This document shows, piece by piece, positions 41,108-53,195 of a DNA stretch of 64,000 bases. The stretch's first letter is position 1. Each line of letters opens with the position of its first letter. The position numbers and the translations under genes are program-made. Source of the DNA: Marsupella aquatica (lineage: Eukaryota; Marchantiophyta); the NCBI GenBank assembly GCA_973895155.1, contig OZ316895.1:12772001-12836000 (forward strand). The letters are read 5' to 3'. A model generated the notes under the pieces. That model was given only the letters and a program-made list of their open reading frames with translations. It was not told the DNA's origin and ran no database searches.

Positions 41108-43949
41108 TTCTGATGGTCCCGTGCATGGGTGCATGGGTGCATGGGTGCTGGATCTGGATCTGGATCGAGAGGATGCACCTACGAACCCCTGTGCGATGAA
41201 GGTTCTGGAAGTGCTACAGAGCAAGCGAAATCATCTATACGTCATGCACTTTGGTTAACAGAGGAAAAAGGAGAAACAACTCGGTTATGAAACTTGGGAG
41301 AGTAAAATTTGGAGATTTGAAAGTTTTCTTTTTTCTCTTTAGCGCTAGTGAAGAGAAATAACTAGAGTAGTTTCTGTCAAGATAGATAGTCCATGTAAGA
41401 TTTCAACTTGGAGTGGCAGGGAGCGTCCTCTGAACATCCAATCTAGAACATGCAGAAAGGGCCATTAGCATCAGCCAAGAAATGCAGAAGGTGGTCGTTG
41501 TTTAAATGATGGATTGTTACTTACGATCAGTCATTGTACGAGATGAAAGCTTATACAACTCAACCTTATTGATATCGGATTATATTAGCGATCACTCGAA
41601 TAATAACGGGTCGTTGTTTAAGAAATTGGTTAATCCTTGTCAAAGATTTCAATTCTTTGGAGTGACTGTGGGCTTCCAGGCTTCTTCTGTACTTCTCACA
41701 TTCCTCTGCATAGATGCTCCATTGAATATGTTGGGTTCCCTGTGTTTGAAATAGAGTGCGTACAAATGAGGCTGAATACCAAGAAACAAGGATAGCAATA
41801 AGAAAGTAGCGGTTTCAGACTGGGATTCTAAAAGGATAGGTACATGATGGTTCTTCGTCCACGATTGTGGCCATCTTATTCTGGTTCGTGTCTCCGTTTA
41901 AACTTTTGCACATTATCTAGCTAGTCGCTTCATTGTGGATGATGGATGACCATAAGAATTTAGGAACAGAAACAGTCACACAAAAAGAAACATCCAACCA
42001 GTCTCATAAATTTCTTTACTTTCAAATTATGTCGATGGATTTGTTAATTACACCAATGACTTCACACTTCTATAGTATTGAGCTGCCTAACGAAAGGGGC
42101 AGTCCCGACTTTGAGAGAAAACCGTGAAGAAGTGAATGCAGTTCTTCTATCGTGCAACTATGTGACCAGTGAAGGTTTGGTAAGTTGTTCTTCCACAATT
42201 TATTATAGTAGCCTGTTTCTGGACTAATTTTACACCCTTGAACACGATTATCCTTGGGCTGCTAGTTTAGTAGACTCTTATGAGGACATTCAACACACCT
42301 ATCTACAATAATATTACCGTACGTTTCAGTCGGTTTTAACAGTTCCCGTAGTGTTAGCCCTGGTCTTTGTTTGAGCATCATGTCGAGCAACCGCTACCTA
42401 CGAAACATGTGGGTACTGTAGTGAAGAGCGCATTCACTGATGATCTTAGTTACGACGCAGCGATGCTCCTGTTCAAATGGACATCCTGTCTAAAGGTTGA
42501 CTGTGTGTCCGCTATAAGTGACTTAAACACGTCTGTCTGGCAGTTGTGCTCACCGACACGTTTTTGGCTACTTCTACAGTGAGTTGCTTTTCGTGATTCT
42601 TACTCATGAGCAACTCTGTGACAGTTTAGACAGCTGGTTTTCTACGGGCGTCGTTGAAAGGTGCAAGTCCACATCCACAGCAACGCTTTACACAAGCTTA
42701 CCATAAGAAAGCATTGGATCACAGGATCATATCAGAAAACGCTTGGGGAAAAACTAATGCGGCATTCCCTGGAAGTGAACAACTCAGTCTTCATTATGAC
42801 AAGCACGCATTTTGTGGTCTTGACTTGTAGGCAACTTCTACGTTGTCATTATTTTGGTTCTTACGGTTTCGTGGCCACAGAAGTGAGCCAACTGTCCTAA
42901 TGTTAGAGCAAATTAATCTCTACCGTGTTCCCTTTCGTTTGGGTTTCAGCTCTGTAATCGACGGGTGTGTTTTGCTTTGAGAGTGGCTTTCCAAGTGAGG
43001 GGAAGGTGCTCAGCTGGGAAAGGCGTTGCGTTTTCAGTGCATGAAGCCTTTGGAGCAAATAAAGACAACTACAAGACGAGTCAAAGATGTCATGATAACA
43101 CAGTGAGGGAGCATGCACTGAAATTTTCACATTAACTGATGAGTGAAACACTAAAATAATTTGTGGGTACACTTCGCAAAAGGTGTACAACAATGAGGAC
43201 CTCCTTCAAAAGTGATCTGAAGAGCAAATTCTTGAAGCGAGTCTACACAATTCCAAACAAAGTGGCAAGAAATTAAGTCGAGGAAGAGTGAATGATCGGA
43301 TTACTACATGGATCCGATACTCATCTGGAACAGAGATTTAGTTGCCAAAAATCAAACCTTTCCTCCCTCTAGAAGCTAGAGCTTGTTCGAAGATTAATTA
43401 CTATCTTTTACAAGGCTTTCAAAATGAAAAAAAATCCTGTAGCGCTTCTTTACTAGGAATAATCCAAACACGAGACAACTTTGACCACCGAAAACTGTCC
43501 ACAACATATGAAGTGATGTGAGAAACCTAAACCAAGAGGTCATACAAGGCAGTCCCGTCATGCATTTTTCTCGAGACAGAAGCTGTCCTCATCGGGTACA
43601 GACGACATACGCAAAATAAAAAACTAAATCTGCTCTCACAAATTGTGAGATGACGATTTGATTCAAGAGTTGTATTACACCACAAACTCCTGAGGAGTTT
43701 GCTTCTCGAAAAATTTACAGTCAAGGTGATTAACTCAATCTACTCCCACAATTGTGAGACAAAGAATTGACTCAAAATTCGATTTGCATACTCCCAGAGT
43801 TCTAAATCCATTCGCTAAAAAGGAACAGGTTGTTCCTGCTACGTAACCAGACCCACATCATCCTATTTACATACAAAAAGGGAGAAAAAGGGAATAAGAA
43901 ACTTCTTGGTGACGACTTGGCTGGGGAGGGTTCAGATCACTTTTCGAGG
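41108..43949. other. Intergenic; no gene supported
   Basis: Many short frames under 100 codons on both strands show no domains. The last part is the 3' flank of the serine decarboxylase gene. Confidence 0.5.
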
Positions 43950-46900
43950 TCAAGCACGATATCCATTTAAAGCTCCCTTCATTTGCTTCGCTACCTTTGT
44001 AACCGGCGGGGAGTTGAGATGCAAACTGCAAGCACAGTTCTCTGGCCCGACCTCCTCGACAATGCAAGGAACCACCACTTTCCCATCTGGGAAACAATTT
44101 GCACGGCTTCCAATCAACTCATCCACAAAGCTGTCCAGCTTCTCGACCGTCACGCTGGGCATCACCACAGCATGAGCAATCGATCCTTGACAGGCGAGCT
44201 GCCATTTTCTTACAAAGGCTTCGTTTTGAGGCCTCTCAAAGACAACTGTGCTGCTGAGTTCATTCAACATCACACCAAATCCTGCATCCCGGAGCCGGCC
44301 CTTCAGATAGTACGCGTTTCTAAGGCATCTCTGCACTTCCTTTTGAAACCCTCGGTAGCCCTTCCGGTTGAGCGTGTACCATAGGAAAAGAGGAGCATGG
44401 CCATTCCGGCTACCCATGATAGTTGCATCCCTTGATGCAAGATATTCCACATTCCTTGACAAGTAATTAATATGCTCTACTCTGGTGATCTGAATCCCGC
44501 AAGGCATGGGACAGCCGATGAACTTGTGCCCGGAGACGCTAACACTGCCAATAGGTTTCTTGAAAGTGACCCTGGGAGCCTGCACAGACATAACGCAAAG
44601 AAGAAGGGGCTTAGCTGTTAAAGTGTTGATTAGGAAACTGACAGTCTGCCAAAGATCTCACGAAGGCATCAGAGCAGGGAGCCTGTGGAGGCAATGAAGA
44701 AGTCTATCCACGTTCTGCTGAGCTTCGAGAGCCATTGGCAAGGGAACCCACCGTTTTCACAAAAGGCATCATGAGCCCAAAGAGAGCACCGTCACAGTGG
44801 ATGTAGAAACGGTCTTCAGTAAAGCCGGCTTGCTTCAGACTTTCCAATACACGATCAAGATCATCGACTGCTCCTTTCACCGTAGTACCTGCAATGAGAA
44901 TGGATGACTTACATTTAGAATTGCCCAATACTATTGAGCCAAACCGACGAATTCCGGTCTATATTATCAAAAGACATACGTGGAGCCCAAACTCTAAGTT
45001 GTTCTGAGGACCCGCCATAGAAGGTCCGAAGTTTGGCAAGAGTCGCAGTTTCGTGGGTTGTTACAACGACAGACTAAGCCAATCCAAAAGCAATTTCCCG
45101 GAAGGACGCTCACCGATATTCACATTCAGAATTGCAGGCTTGTCTGCCCTTTCTACAAGCTTCCGCGTCAAATCATTGCAGTCGATTTCCCCAGACAAGA
45201 GGGTGTCCACTTTGACAACCTCCATCCGGTACATCCGTGCCGCTTTGAAAATCGAGTAATGAGAATCTTTGGACGCGTAGAGAATTCCATCTGGAAGCAC
45301 CTCTCGTCTGCAAACAACCAAGTTAAGTACTGGCCATTGTTAGAATCCAAGAGTTAAATTCGTAGGAATTGCTAACCGCGTACGGTACTGCCTTCTGGAG
45401 TTAAACCCTGCCCACGTAGCTAGGGACTTTAACGACCGATGCAAACTCCAAACACAGAGAAATACTTTGCAACCGTTTCACGTTTAGAAACTCCATGCGT
45501 TCCATGCAGCCATGACGATATGTGGGCTACGTTATGACCTAATGTGAACTTCTTTACCTCGCGAATTACGTTTGCCATACCTTAGTGGCACTGGCATAAT
45601 TTGAACAACGGCAATCAGAAAGCCGAGGGATTTATAAGGAACGATAATGGTCGCTCGAGTATCTCACGAGGACTAGTATTTTGCCCATGGCTCCAGACCA
45701 GAGACTTTCGGGCATTTCACTATAATTGTTTTCCCAATGTTTGGCTCATGAAGTCGTCATATCTACATTGATCATCCACAGACTTCAAACTCAAGGCCAT
45801 CAAGTGGGCGGCGAATGGGCTCACCCGACCAAGATTCCGTGCAGGTTTCCTTCAGTACCGCAGTTGGTGATGTATCCCCAGTACTGCTCCTTCTCGAGAT
45901 CCCAGAGCCGGGCGAACCAGTCCAGAACTCCGACCTCGAATTGCCTCGAGTGCACGCCATAGTTGCTCTCGATGAAAGGATCACCCAAGTTGTTGATCGA
46001 AAAGTGCTGCAGCTGTGATAGAGCTTGGTAGTTGAAGTCTAGATTGTAGGGGTAACCTGGTAGTTTACAATAACAACACGCGAATCGAATTGTTAGCCAT
46101 CGTACCTTCCACCTCAACTCAACCAAAGCATGATTAAAATCTTGCGCATCAAACCTGATGTTAGAATTTCAAGCAGTGAGCAGTGTTTGGCCTGTTGCCA
46201 GAACCTTGGTGTCAAACACCCCTATCCTACGTTCCAAACGTCACTCGCACTTGGGCCAATTTAACGTCTGCCGTAGCGATCCGTCTGATACTATGCTAAA
46301 AGACAGCTGTTGTAGGCTCCGGACACCCGTCAACATCCAATCTTTCCAGGCTGGATGTTGACGAAACTCCCACTACATTCTCCAACTACTGTACATTCGA
46401 GACAAATCTATCGAAAGAGTCCCCAACTGCCGGGTCTCCTCGTAGAATCCCAGGTACAGTGGCTTGTTCGTGCCATATCAAACTCACACTTGGCCCACGT
46501 GAAGGTTTCGCGTGGCAAGTCTACCTCAAAATACTGTGAGCGAAAATGTGATCAAAACAAAAGGCCATGAGACGGAGACAAGGAGCCGCAGCAAATTCCT
46601 TATATGCATTATATGCCTCTGACATATTTGGGATACATGAACAAGATTCCGACGTCTAGCAAGAAGCAGACATCGTCCAAAGAACAGTGAACCGCACCAG
46701 CGAGCCCCTGATACCTGTTGGCAAAATTCCAACCGCAGGACATCTAATTCTCCAGAAATGATGCGGAATTCGAATACTAGGCGAAGGCAACTGAGGTAAA
46801 GATACACCGGGTGTGGCAACTGAGTGCGTCCATGCATGTGCATTGGGTGAGAGCCGGATGAACTCATCTCGCTTGCGTACCTACCTAGATGATACTTCGT

Positions 46901-47866
46901 TCGCTCAACAAGAGTCTTTCGGTACCGAGCCAAGACACCGGCCATGTAGGCCTCCTTATCACCCGTGACCTCATCGTCCATCTCCGGCTCTGTAATCGTA
47001 AGAGACAACTCATGAAAGTTCTTCCCGAGCACCAGCGTGTCGCTGTCCTGCGCGTGAAGAAGGCCGCCACAATCTGCAACAGCGCCATTGCGGTTGCCAA
47101 TGCGATTCCCATTGACTGCCGACCCGTTCGCGCTCCTCTCGACTTCATCATCGTCGGAGGAACACGACTCCCCACCACTGCTGCTCCCGCAGTTGGGAAT
47201 CGGAGGTATCACAACCTTCAATTTGTCAAGAGGAATTTCCTCCGGCAGAGTGGCAATCGGCGCCACTTCTTTCACCTCGATCAACGACTTCTTCAACAAC
47301 GCCTCATTCTTCTTCTTCCGCTGCTGTTGCTGCTGTTGCTGCGGCACAAGGTGAACAGCAGCAGAAGAGAGCTGCTCGGCGGTGGTGGACGTCATGCCCA
47401 CAGACGAATTCTTCTGATTTCGAGCACTCGGAGATTCGCACCTTCGGAATCGTCTCAGGAATGATCCTCCTCCTGCTCCTCCTTTGCTCGTCCTATGATT
47501 GCTGGTACAAGTACCCACCCGGCTAGAATTGTTGCCACTAGTGACGACGATCGGCGGCAGATTATGATGGCGGCTCGCGGACCATGAAGATGGAGAGGGT
47601 GCTGGTGCGGCGGAAGGGGAACTGCGGAGAGAGGCGGTGGCGATGGTGGAAAGTGAAGGAGGAGCAACAACAAGAAGAAACGCAGGATTAGTCGATGACG
47701 AGGCTTGTTCAACAACCTGTACCACGGCGGGGCCAGACGACGACCAGCCGAAGAACGCAGAAGACGCAGAAATCGCCGTAGTCGCAGTCGTAGTTGTGGT
47801 CGGTGTCGTTAACCCGGGTGGGGATAGAGTCTGCCAGCCTCCCGACAGCGCAGCATAGATAACCAT
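43950..47866 (-). CDS. SDC: Serine decarboxylase (PLP-dependent group II), 5 exons, long N-terminal extension
   Basis: Exons 47866-46885, 46056-45825, 45307-45114, 44888-44752 and 44579-43950 (minus) join in phase with GT-AG introns to give 724 residues. The catalytic part, from ~residue 290, matches plant serine decarboxylases (once annotated as histidine decarboxylases). Visible are [13 protein letters not shown] (phosphate binding), [11 protein letters not shown] with His421 stacking on [11 protein letters not shown] with Asp502, and the Schiff-base Lys534 in [15 protein letters not shown]. It makes ethanolamine from serine for choline and phosphatidylethanolamine synthesis; the enzyme is normally soluble. 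The first ~285 residues are Ser/Thr/Pro-rich, with a Gln run encoded by a CAG/CTG-like repeat (~47315-47345) next to RKKK. That extension is much longer than in the flowering-plant enzyme. Its start codon at 47866 is the first in frame. Confidence 0.93.
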
Positions 47867-48625
47867 GGCGGGGTTACGGTGTCACGGTGACCTTCTTGTC
47901 GAGTTCGCGGTGCTGGTGCATCGGTCGTCCTCTGGTTGGCTCTCTCAGCTTCGGTGCAGTTGGGCGAAGCTGCAGAAAAGAGCTCTGGTTGTGACACACG
48001 GACGCTATTTAAGCCCGTTGTCGGAGAGATAGAAGCGAATCGGACGAACGGGATGGGGCCGGGAAGAGGGCCCGCCACCCCCCCCCCCCGTCCCACGCCA
48101 TGGTACGGGGGCATCGCGCGCATCTTACAGAAGGACCTTTTTGAAGGACCGACCTTTGTGAGGGACCGTTTTGTCACTTTTGTGGTCCCGTCGAGTACCC
48201 AAGAAATTGATTAGACTACACTCTACTTCTCAAATCTGAAGGACAAGGAAGGTAAAAGCAAATTTTTATTTTATTTTTTGTTGTGAAATCAATGGGTTTT
48301 GATTTAATTACATTAGTTATTTAACGTAAACCCTATGGATGAAAAGAAACGAGCAGCACTAGAAACATGCAAAGAGGACAATTCCTACAAGGAGTTCCTT
48401 CGACTCCTATGAGTTTTGCATGTTTGGGTTTGGTGTCACTTGTTTCCCTTTATCCATGAGCTAGGCACCTGTGAACCACTTTTGGTCCATTGAGTCAATC
48501 AATTCCACATTAATCTCTTTGATGCCTGCCCCGGTACTTGTCAAGAGAGCATTGTTCAAAACAAAAGGAGTCCCCAATTTAAGCCTCAAAGTGCCCAACA
48601 ACATAGAAGAATTGTTCAATTTGAA
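47867..48625. other. Serine decarboxylase promoter region and flank
   Basis: GC-rich next to the gene, with a C homopolymer of about 11-12 bases near 48079-48090, then AT-rich. No further gene seen. Confidence 0.5.
48006..48012 (-). promoter_or_regulatory. TATA-like element upstream of the serine decarboxylase
   Basis: On the minus strand GGCTTAAATAGCG lies about 140 bases before the ATG. This is a plausible core-promoter distance given a short leader, but it is based on motif alone. Confidence 0.3.
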
Positions 48626-48630
48626 TTGTG

Positions 48631-48804
48631 TGTTAAGCATTTACTCTCAGGTCTAGTGTTACAATTGTAACCATAGTTAGGGTTGACCTTAGTCGTGGAT
48701 GTAGTTTTAGCTTAGGTAAACTGCATATCTCTCTGTATCGGCTACTTTTGAATTGTGTTGGATGATCATGGGCTTGTCATTCTGAATGTCGTCTTTGTTT
48801 AACA
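48631..48804 (+). repeat. 5' LTR of the second copia element (internally deleted)
   Basis: Begins TGTTAAGCATTTACTCTCAG and ends GTTTAACA just before the primer site. It is 174 bp against 347 bp for its partner: a ~170-bp central block, including the promoter-proximal part, is missing. Confidence 0.88.
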
Positions 48805-49229
48805 ATTGGTATCAGAGCATGTTTGGGAGGTGACGGTTGTTTTAAGCATTAAATGTTGGTTGGTTTTTCGCAAATTTATCACATGTAACTTGGAGGTTAT
48901 GAACTCAGTGGATAGATTGTGCGAGGGCTTTCTAACGGTGCTTAGAAATCACTGATCGCTATTCGTGGTGCGAAGTGCTCAAATTTCCTCTTGTTTTCAA
49001 TTTTTTGGTTAATTAAGTTTTGTGTCGGATGGTTTTTTGAAGGAGGGATCAAAGTACATTTTTATGGTATGAGCTCTACGGCAAAGGAGCCATCGCATGC
49101 TACAGCTCCAATCCATGTGTTTACCCCCCGGTTTACCCAGATGAGGTGGTCATTTTAGTACCTACAGTAGTTTGCTGACATTTGCGTAATGAGTGCAACG
49201 CGACTAGCAAAAGAAGACTTCTGGTTTTT

Positions 49230-50585
49230 GAACAGGCTATGGGATCCTATTGCTTGTACACTAGTTGAAAGTAGAGATGTGTAGTTGATTCATCTCAATT
49301 GTAAGAGGAGGATTTAGTTGCTAATGATGATGGAAATGCATTGATTTTAGAGGAAAGAGAGTCTTTTTCATTTCATGAGGCAAGTGTTTCAAAGGAAAAG
49401 CATGAGTAGACCGTAGCAATGTAACCAAAGATGCAATTCTGCACTAAAGAACAACAAAACTTGGGATCTTATCAAGGTGTATAAGGGCCAACAAAAATGA
49501 ATTTACAAGCTGAAGAATCAATCCACAAGAGGTGGATTAACAGCCTACAAGGCTAGGTTGGTAGCTAAGAGATTCATATAGTAAAAAGTTGTAGATTGCA
49601 AAGAGGTCTTCTCACCAGTTGCTAAATACTATACAATATGATTCTTGTGTGTACTAATTTATTGTTATGTTTGGTCTACTACTAGAAATTACAAGAAAAA
49701 TTGATTAGCAGATTGTTGAAACCCTTGTATAGGTTGAAGCAGTCATCAAGATAGTGGAATAAGCGGTTTGACGATAGGATTTATGCACTAGACTTTTCCA
49801 AATGTGTGTTTCATCCTTATGTATGTCTAAAACTGATGAAAATATTATTTTTGGGTTCATATTTTGAGTGTTTTCTGTGGATGACATGTTTATTGTGGCC
49901 AATCATAGATCTGAGATTATTAAGCTCAAAGCACTGATTATTGTATAGTTTAAGACAAAGGACTTCTATAGGGCTAGCTAAGAGAATTTTGGGTATAAAG
50001 ATCACTAAGGACTTGTAGGCTGGTAAGCTATGGTTGACATAGGACAATTACACAAGGAAGGTAAATAATTGCCAAGTTCAGGGGGAAGTAAACCACTAAG
50101 TACCCCTTTGACTCCACACTTCAAGTTGTAATCAACTTTATGTCCAACCAATGCGATTGAGAAGGGGTTGAATGATGTCAAAGGTTTCTTATGATAATGC
50201 AATGGGGAGTTCCATGTATTTGCTAACTTGCACTAGATTTGATCTTGCCATGGCTATAGGCAAGGTGAGTAGGTATATGTTTAATCCAAGGAAGATACAT
50301 TGAAAAGAAGTGAAGTGGATTATCAAGAACTTGAAGCGTACCATGGATTATGGTCTTTTAATTGTTTGATGCAAAATTAATGTAGATAATGCTAGATCAT
50401 TGACGGGTTATGTTAATTCTAACTATGCATAAGATTTGGAATGGAGGAGATCAACAACAGGGTTTTTGTTTACCCTTAATGATGGGATGCATCAGTTGGA
50501 GTTCTACTTTGTAAAACTGCATAGCGCAATCTACTACAGAAGCAGAGTATGTTGCAGCAGTGAAAATAGCAAAGGAAACAATCTG
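49230..50585 (+). pseudogene. copia pol remnants (integrase tail, RT, RNase H)
   Basis: Translation in shifting frames matches the pol of the 1-6269 element: SFHEASVSKEK near 49355-49400, KARLVAKRF near 49545-49575, VFSPVAKYYT near 49605-49635. The RNase H TTEAEYVAAV lies near 50530-50560. Multiple frameshifts and stops make it non-functional. The RNase H reading is cut at codon ATC-TG(A/G) by the TIR element at 50589. Confidence 0.85.
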
Positions 50586-50588
50586 ATT

Positions 50589-52048
50589 ACGGACCCCCAT
50601 TAGGGGTCTCTTGCAAATTCTTTGTCATGAGGTTGCGCCACATCACCACAACCAGCCTATTTTTAACAATAACAAACGTGCACATTCCTGTTTGTGGCAA
50701 AAGCAACGTAATTTTTGGGACGCCATGCCGTAAATATTAAACGTCAAAAAACCAAAATACAAAGAAAGAGATGTCATTTAGTAAAACAAAGTTACCATTT
50801 TGATGTTTGTCAAAGATATATCAGTGTTTTATATCAAAATGCTTGTATTTTTTAATTGTTTGTAAGTTTGAAAAAACCAATCGATAGAAATGTACATAGT
50901 TAAAACCTCTTTGGCTTTACATAACTAAATATTAATAAATCTCCTTAGTACTTGATAAACTCAGTCAATGTTTGATTCATTGGAAAACTCAAGATCAAGA
51001 TTTAGAAACTCGTGACCTCTTTAGTAATGTCTTGATAAAATCTCTCAACGTCACACTCATTACAAAGCTATAGTAAAAGTAAAAACTCATCATCTCCTTA
51101 GTACTTGACAAATCTATCAATGTTAGGTTCATTGGAAAGCTAGAGAAATTTAGATACTCACGATCTCTCTATATATTGACAAATAATCTCAATGTCACAC
51201 ATTAGAAAGCTAAAGAAATTGAAAATCTCCTGATCTCTTTAATACCGTGACAAAATCTGACATGAAATTTGTCAATGTCGGACTCAATGTTGGAAAGCTA
51301 AAAGAATTCATGAACTCATGATCAAAATTTCTTATACTCACACTCATTGGAAAGGCAAAGAAATTCAAAAACTCATATGGAACTTGATAAATTTTGTCAA
51401 TCTGAGGCTCATTGGAAACCCATTCTCAATTAAGAGGTATCACAATCTCTTCACCATCACAAACTTAGCCGCTACAAATTGATTTCTTTGATTACGTCGT
51501 CATTGCTTGTCCACAATGCGTGCTTTCCGACTTGAATTGTTTGCATCTCTTAGATAGTCTTCAACTAAAGCTTACTCTGAACACAAGTTGGCGCCAAATG
51601 TAGCCTCTATGTCAAAGAAACAATTGTTGGTCTTCCCCTCACACCATAGCTTTCTTAAATAAAAATAACTACAAATCTTTTGTGTGAAATGATGGCTCGT
51701 TCGTTTTGTGTGTTCTTCCCACCAAATCGACAAGCGCTCTTTCGCCAACAGTTGAGTGTTGTGCTCCAGTCTGTCTTGTGGCGGTAATGCTCAATGTAAC
51801 TCACAAACAATCAATCAAGAATGGTTGAAACATGATTTCTCCAATGTGTAAGCAAAACCTGTCAAAAAACTCAATTCCTCCACATTCAACCTTCCGTTTG
51901 ATAAATCTATATCTTTTGAGCATTTCTTTTGTGCGAGCCACACCAACACCATCGGGAGACTCAAAACTGTCAGTTACCGTTTTGCTGAAAATTGATTTCA
52001 CTTAATCACACACACATTCCTTGGATGAACATGGGGGTCCACGGATTA
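50589..52048. mobile_element. 1.5-kb TIR element, copy 2, nested in the copia remnant
   Basis: Collinear with 37408-38910 over its whole length, with GGACCCCCAT inverted at both ends. The split RNase H reading resumes directly after it (TTGGATAGACTAATCACTGA), so the insertion edges can be set to a base or two. ATT at 50586-50588 and 52049-52051 is the apparent target duplication. Compared with copy 1 it lacks the left arm of the 16-bp palindrome and has small deletions, so the two copies are not recent sisters. Confidence 0.82.
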
Positions 52049-52500
52049 ATTGGATAGACTAATCACTGATATGGAATTATCACTAAAGAACATGAAGCCC
52101 ACTATGATGGTTAGAGTGCGCTTCACCTTGCTGTTAACTTGGTGATGAGCATCATAGTAAAGCACATAATTGACATAATGTCTGATAATTTGTTTGAACT
52201 AGTTAAGATTGACGATAGACTCAACCTAACTAACATTGTTATGAAAGCGATTTCTTTGGAAAGTTTTCTAGAAACCATGACGTGTTGCAGGTTTTGCAAG
52301 TAGCGTTTAATTTTCTTAACATTTACGTAATTACTAATATAAGTTCTTGCTCATTCTTATGAATTAGGCTATGAATTTATTAGGTGTGGTTTGCTCTAGT
52401 TAGAGAAGAAAATAGCTTTGGTTTGCATCCAAAACTTCATGTTGAATAATCATATAGGTTAGCAACATTACCTCCCTTTGACCAAAGTCAAGGGGAAGAT

Positions 52501-52847
52501 TGTTAGGCATTTACTCTTAGGTCTAGGGTTACGATTGTAACCGTAGTTAGGATTGACCTTAGTTGCAAACTAGGTTAGGTTAACTAGGGTGCACACAATA
52601 TCCCAAACAATGTTTGTTTGGATAGGAGGAACTCAGGCTCATTGTTACAGGGCCAGTTAAGAGATAGATCAATTGATCTTGTATTGCAAAGACTTGGTAT
52701 GGCCGACAGGCCTAGAGTGCAATAAAGCTTTTGTGTATTCCCGTGGACGTAACTTCAGTTAAGGTGAACTACATATCTCTCTATGTCAACTACTTGTGTG
52801 TTGGATGATCATGGGCTTGCCATTGTTGACGTCATCTTTGCTCAACA
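52501..52847 (+). repeat. 3' LTR of the second copia element
   Basis: Begins TGTTAGGCATTTACTCTTAG straight after the purine tract and ends GCTCAACA. It contains AATAAAGC at about 52722-52729, a reasonable polyadenylation site for the R region. Confidence 0.9.
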
Positions 52848-52961
52848 TTGTGCACATGGAATAGAAATACCCAAGCCAAAGGTAGAAGACAACAGCAAAA
52901 CATATCTTGTTATTACAACAATCCTTAAAAGCTCAAAGTTCTCTACAACCTGTGATGCATT

Positions 52962-53195
52962 TACTCTTTTGTCTAGAGTTACTATTGGAATCATAGTTCT
53001 AAGACTAACCATAGTTGGAGACCTGGTTAAGTTAGTCGTGCTACGTACTATGCACACAAGGAGTGTTAAATAGCTTGTGGAAGCTCATTGTCTTAGAGCA
53101 ACTTGAGAGATAGGGAAAGTTTGTTCTATATATGGAGACTTGCCATGACTGATGGACTTAGAGTGCATTAGAGTGCATTAAAACAAGTTTCCTCA
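52962..53195 (+). repeat. Diverged copia LTR fragment
   Basis: The order of blocks GCATTTACTCTTTTGTCTAG, GTTACTATTG.AATCATAG, GCACACAA, GGCTTAGAGTGCATTA tracks the 3' LTR at 52501-52720. The fragment stops before the LTR end. It is an older solo or truncated LTR of the same family lying 115 bp beyond the intact one. Confidence 0.65.

Larger units (their letters stand above)
48631..52847 (+). mobile_element. Decayed Ty1/copia element with both LTRs, split by a TIR element
   Basis: The LTRs are 48631-48804 and 52501-52847. The 5-bp target duplication TTGTG flanks them (48626-48630 and 52848-52852). The primer site TGGTATCAGAGC (48807-48818) and purine tract AAGGGGAAGAT (52490-52500) are both present. 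Decayed coding is recognisable in order. There is an integrase tail around 49238-49290 (LWDPIA) and the linker DDGNALILEE at 49330-49360. RT pieces lie at 49440-50060 and RNase H at 50190-50585, resuming at 52049-52310. Gag, protease and most of integrase are deleted. It is much older than the copy at 1-6269. Confidence 0.9.

Noticed and set aside
40900-41224. Repeat array considered as a CRISPR-like or coding repeat
   Set aside because: Units are contiguous with no spacers, the genome is eukaryotic, and the 47-base period is not a multiple of three.
46889-47464. 191-codon plus-strand frame
   Set aside because: It is antisense to exon 1 of the serine decarboxylase; the Leu/Arg-rich translation comes from the GC-rich low-complexity exon.
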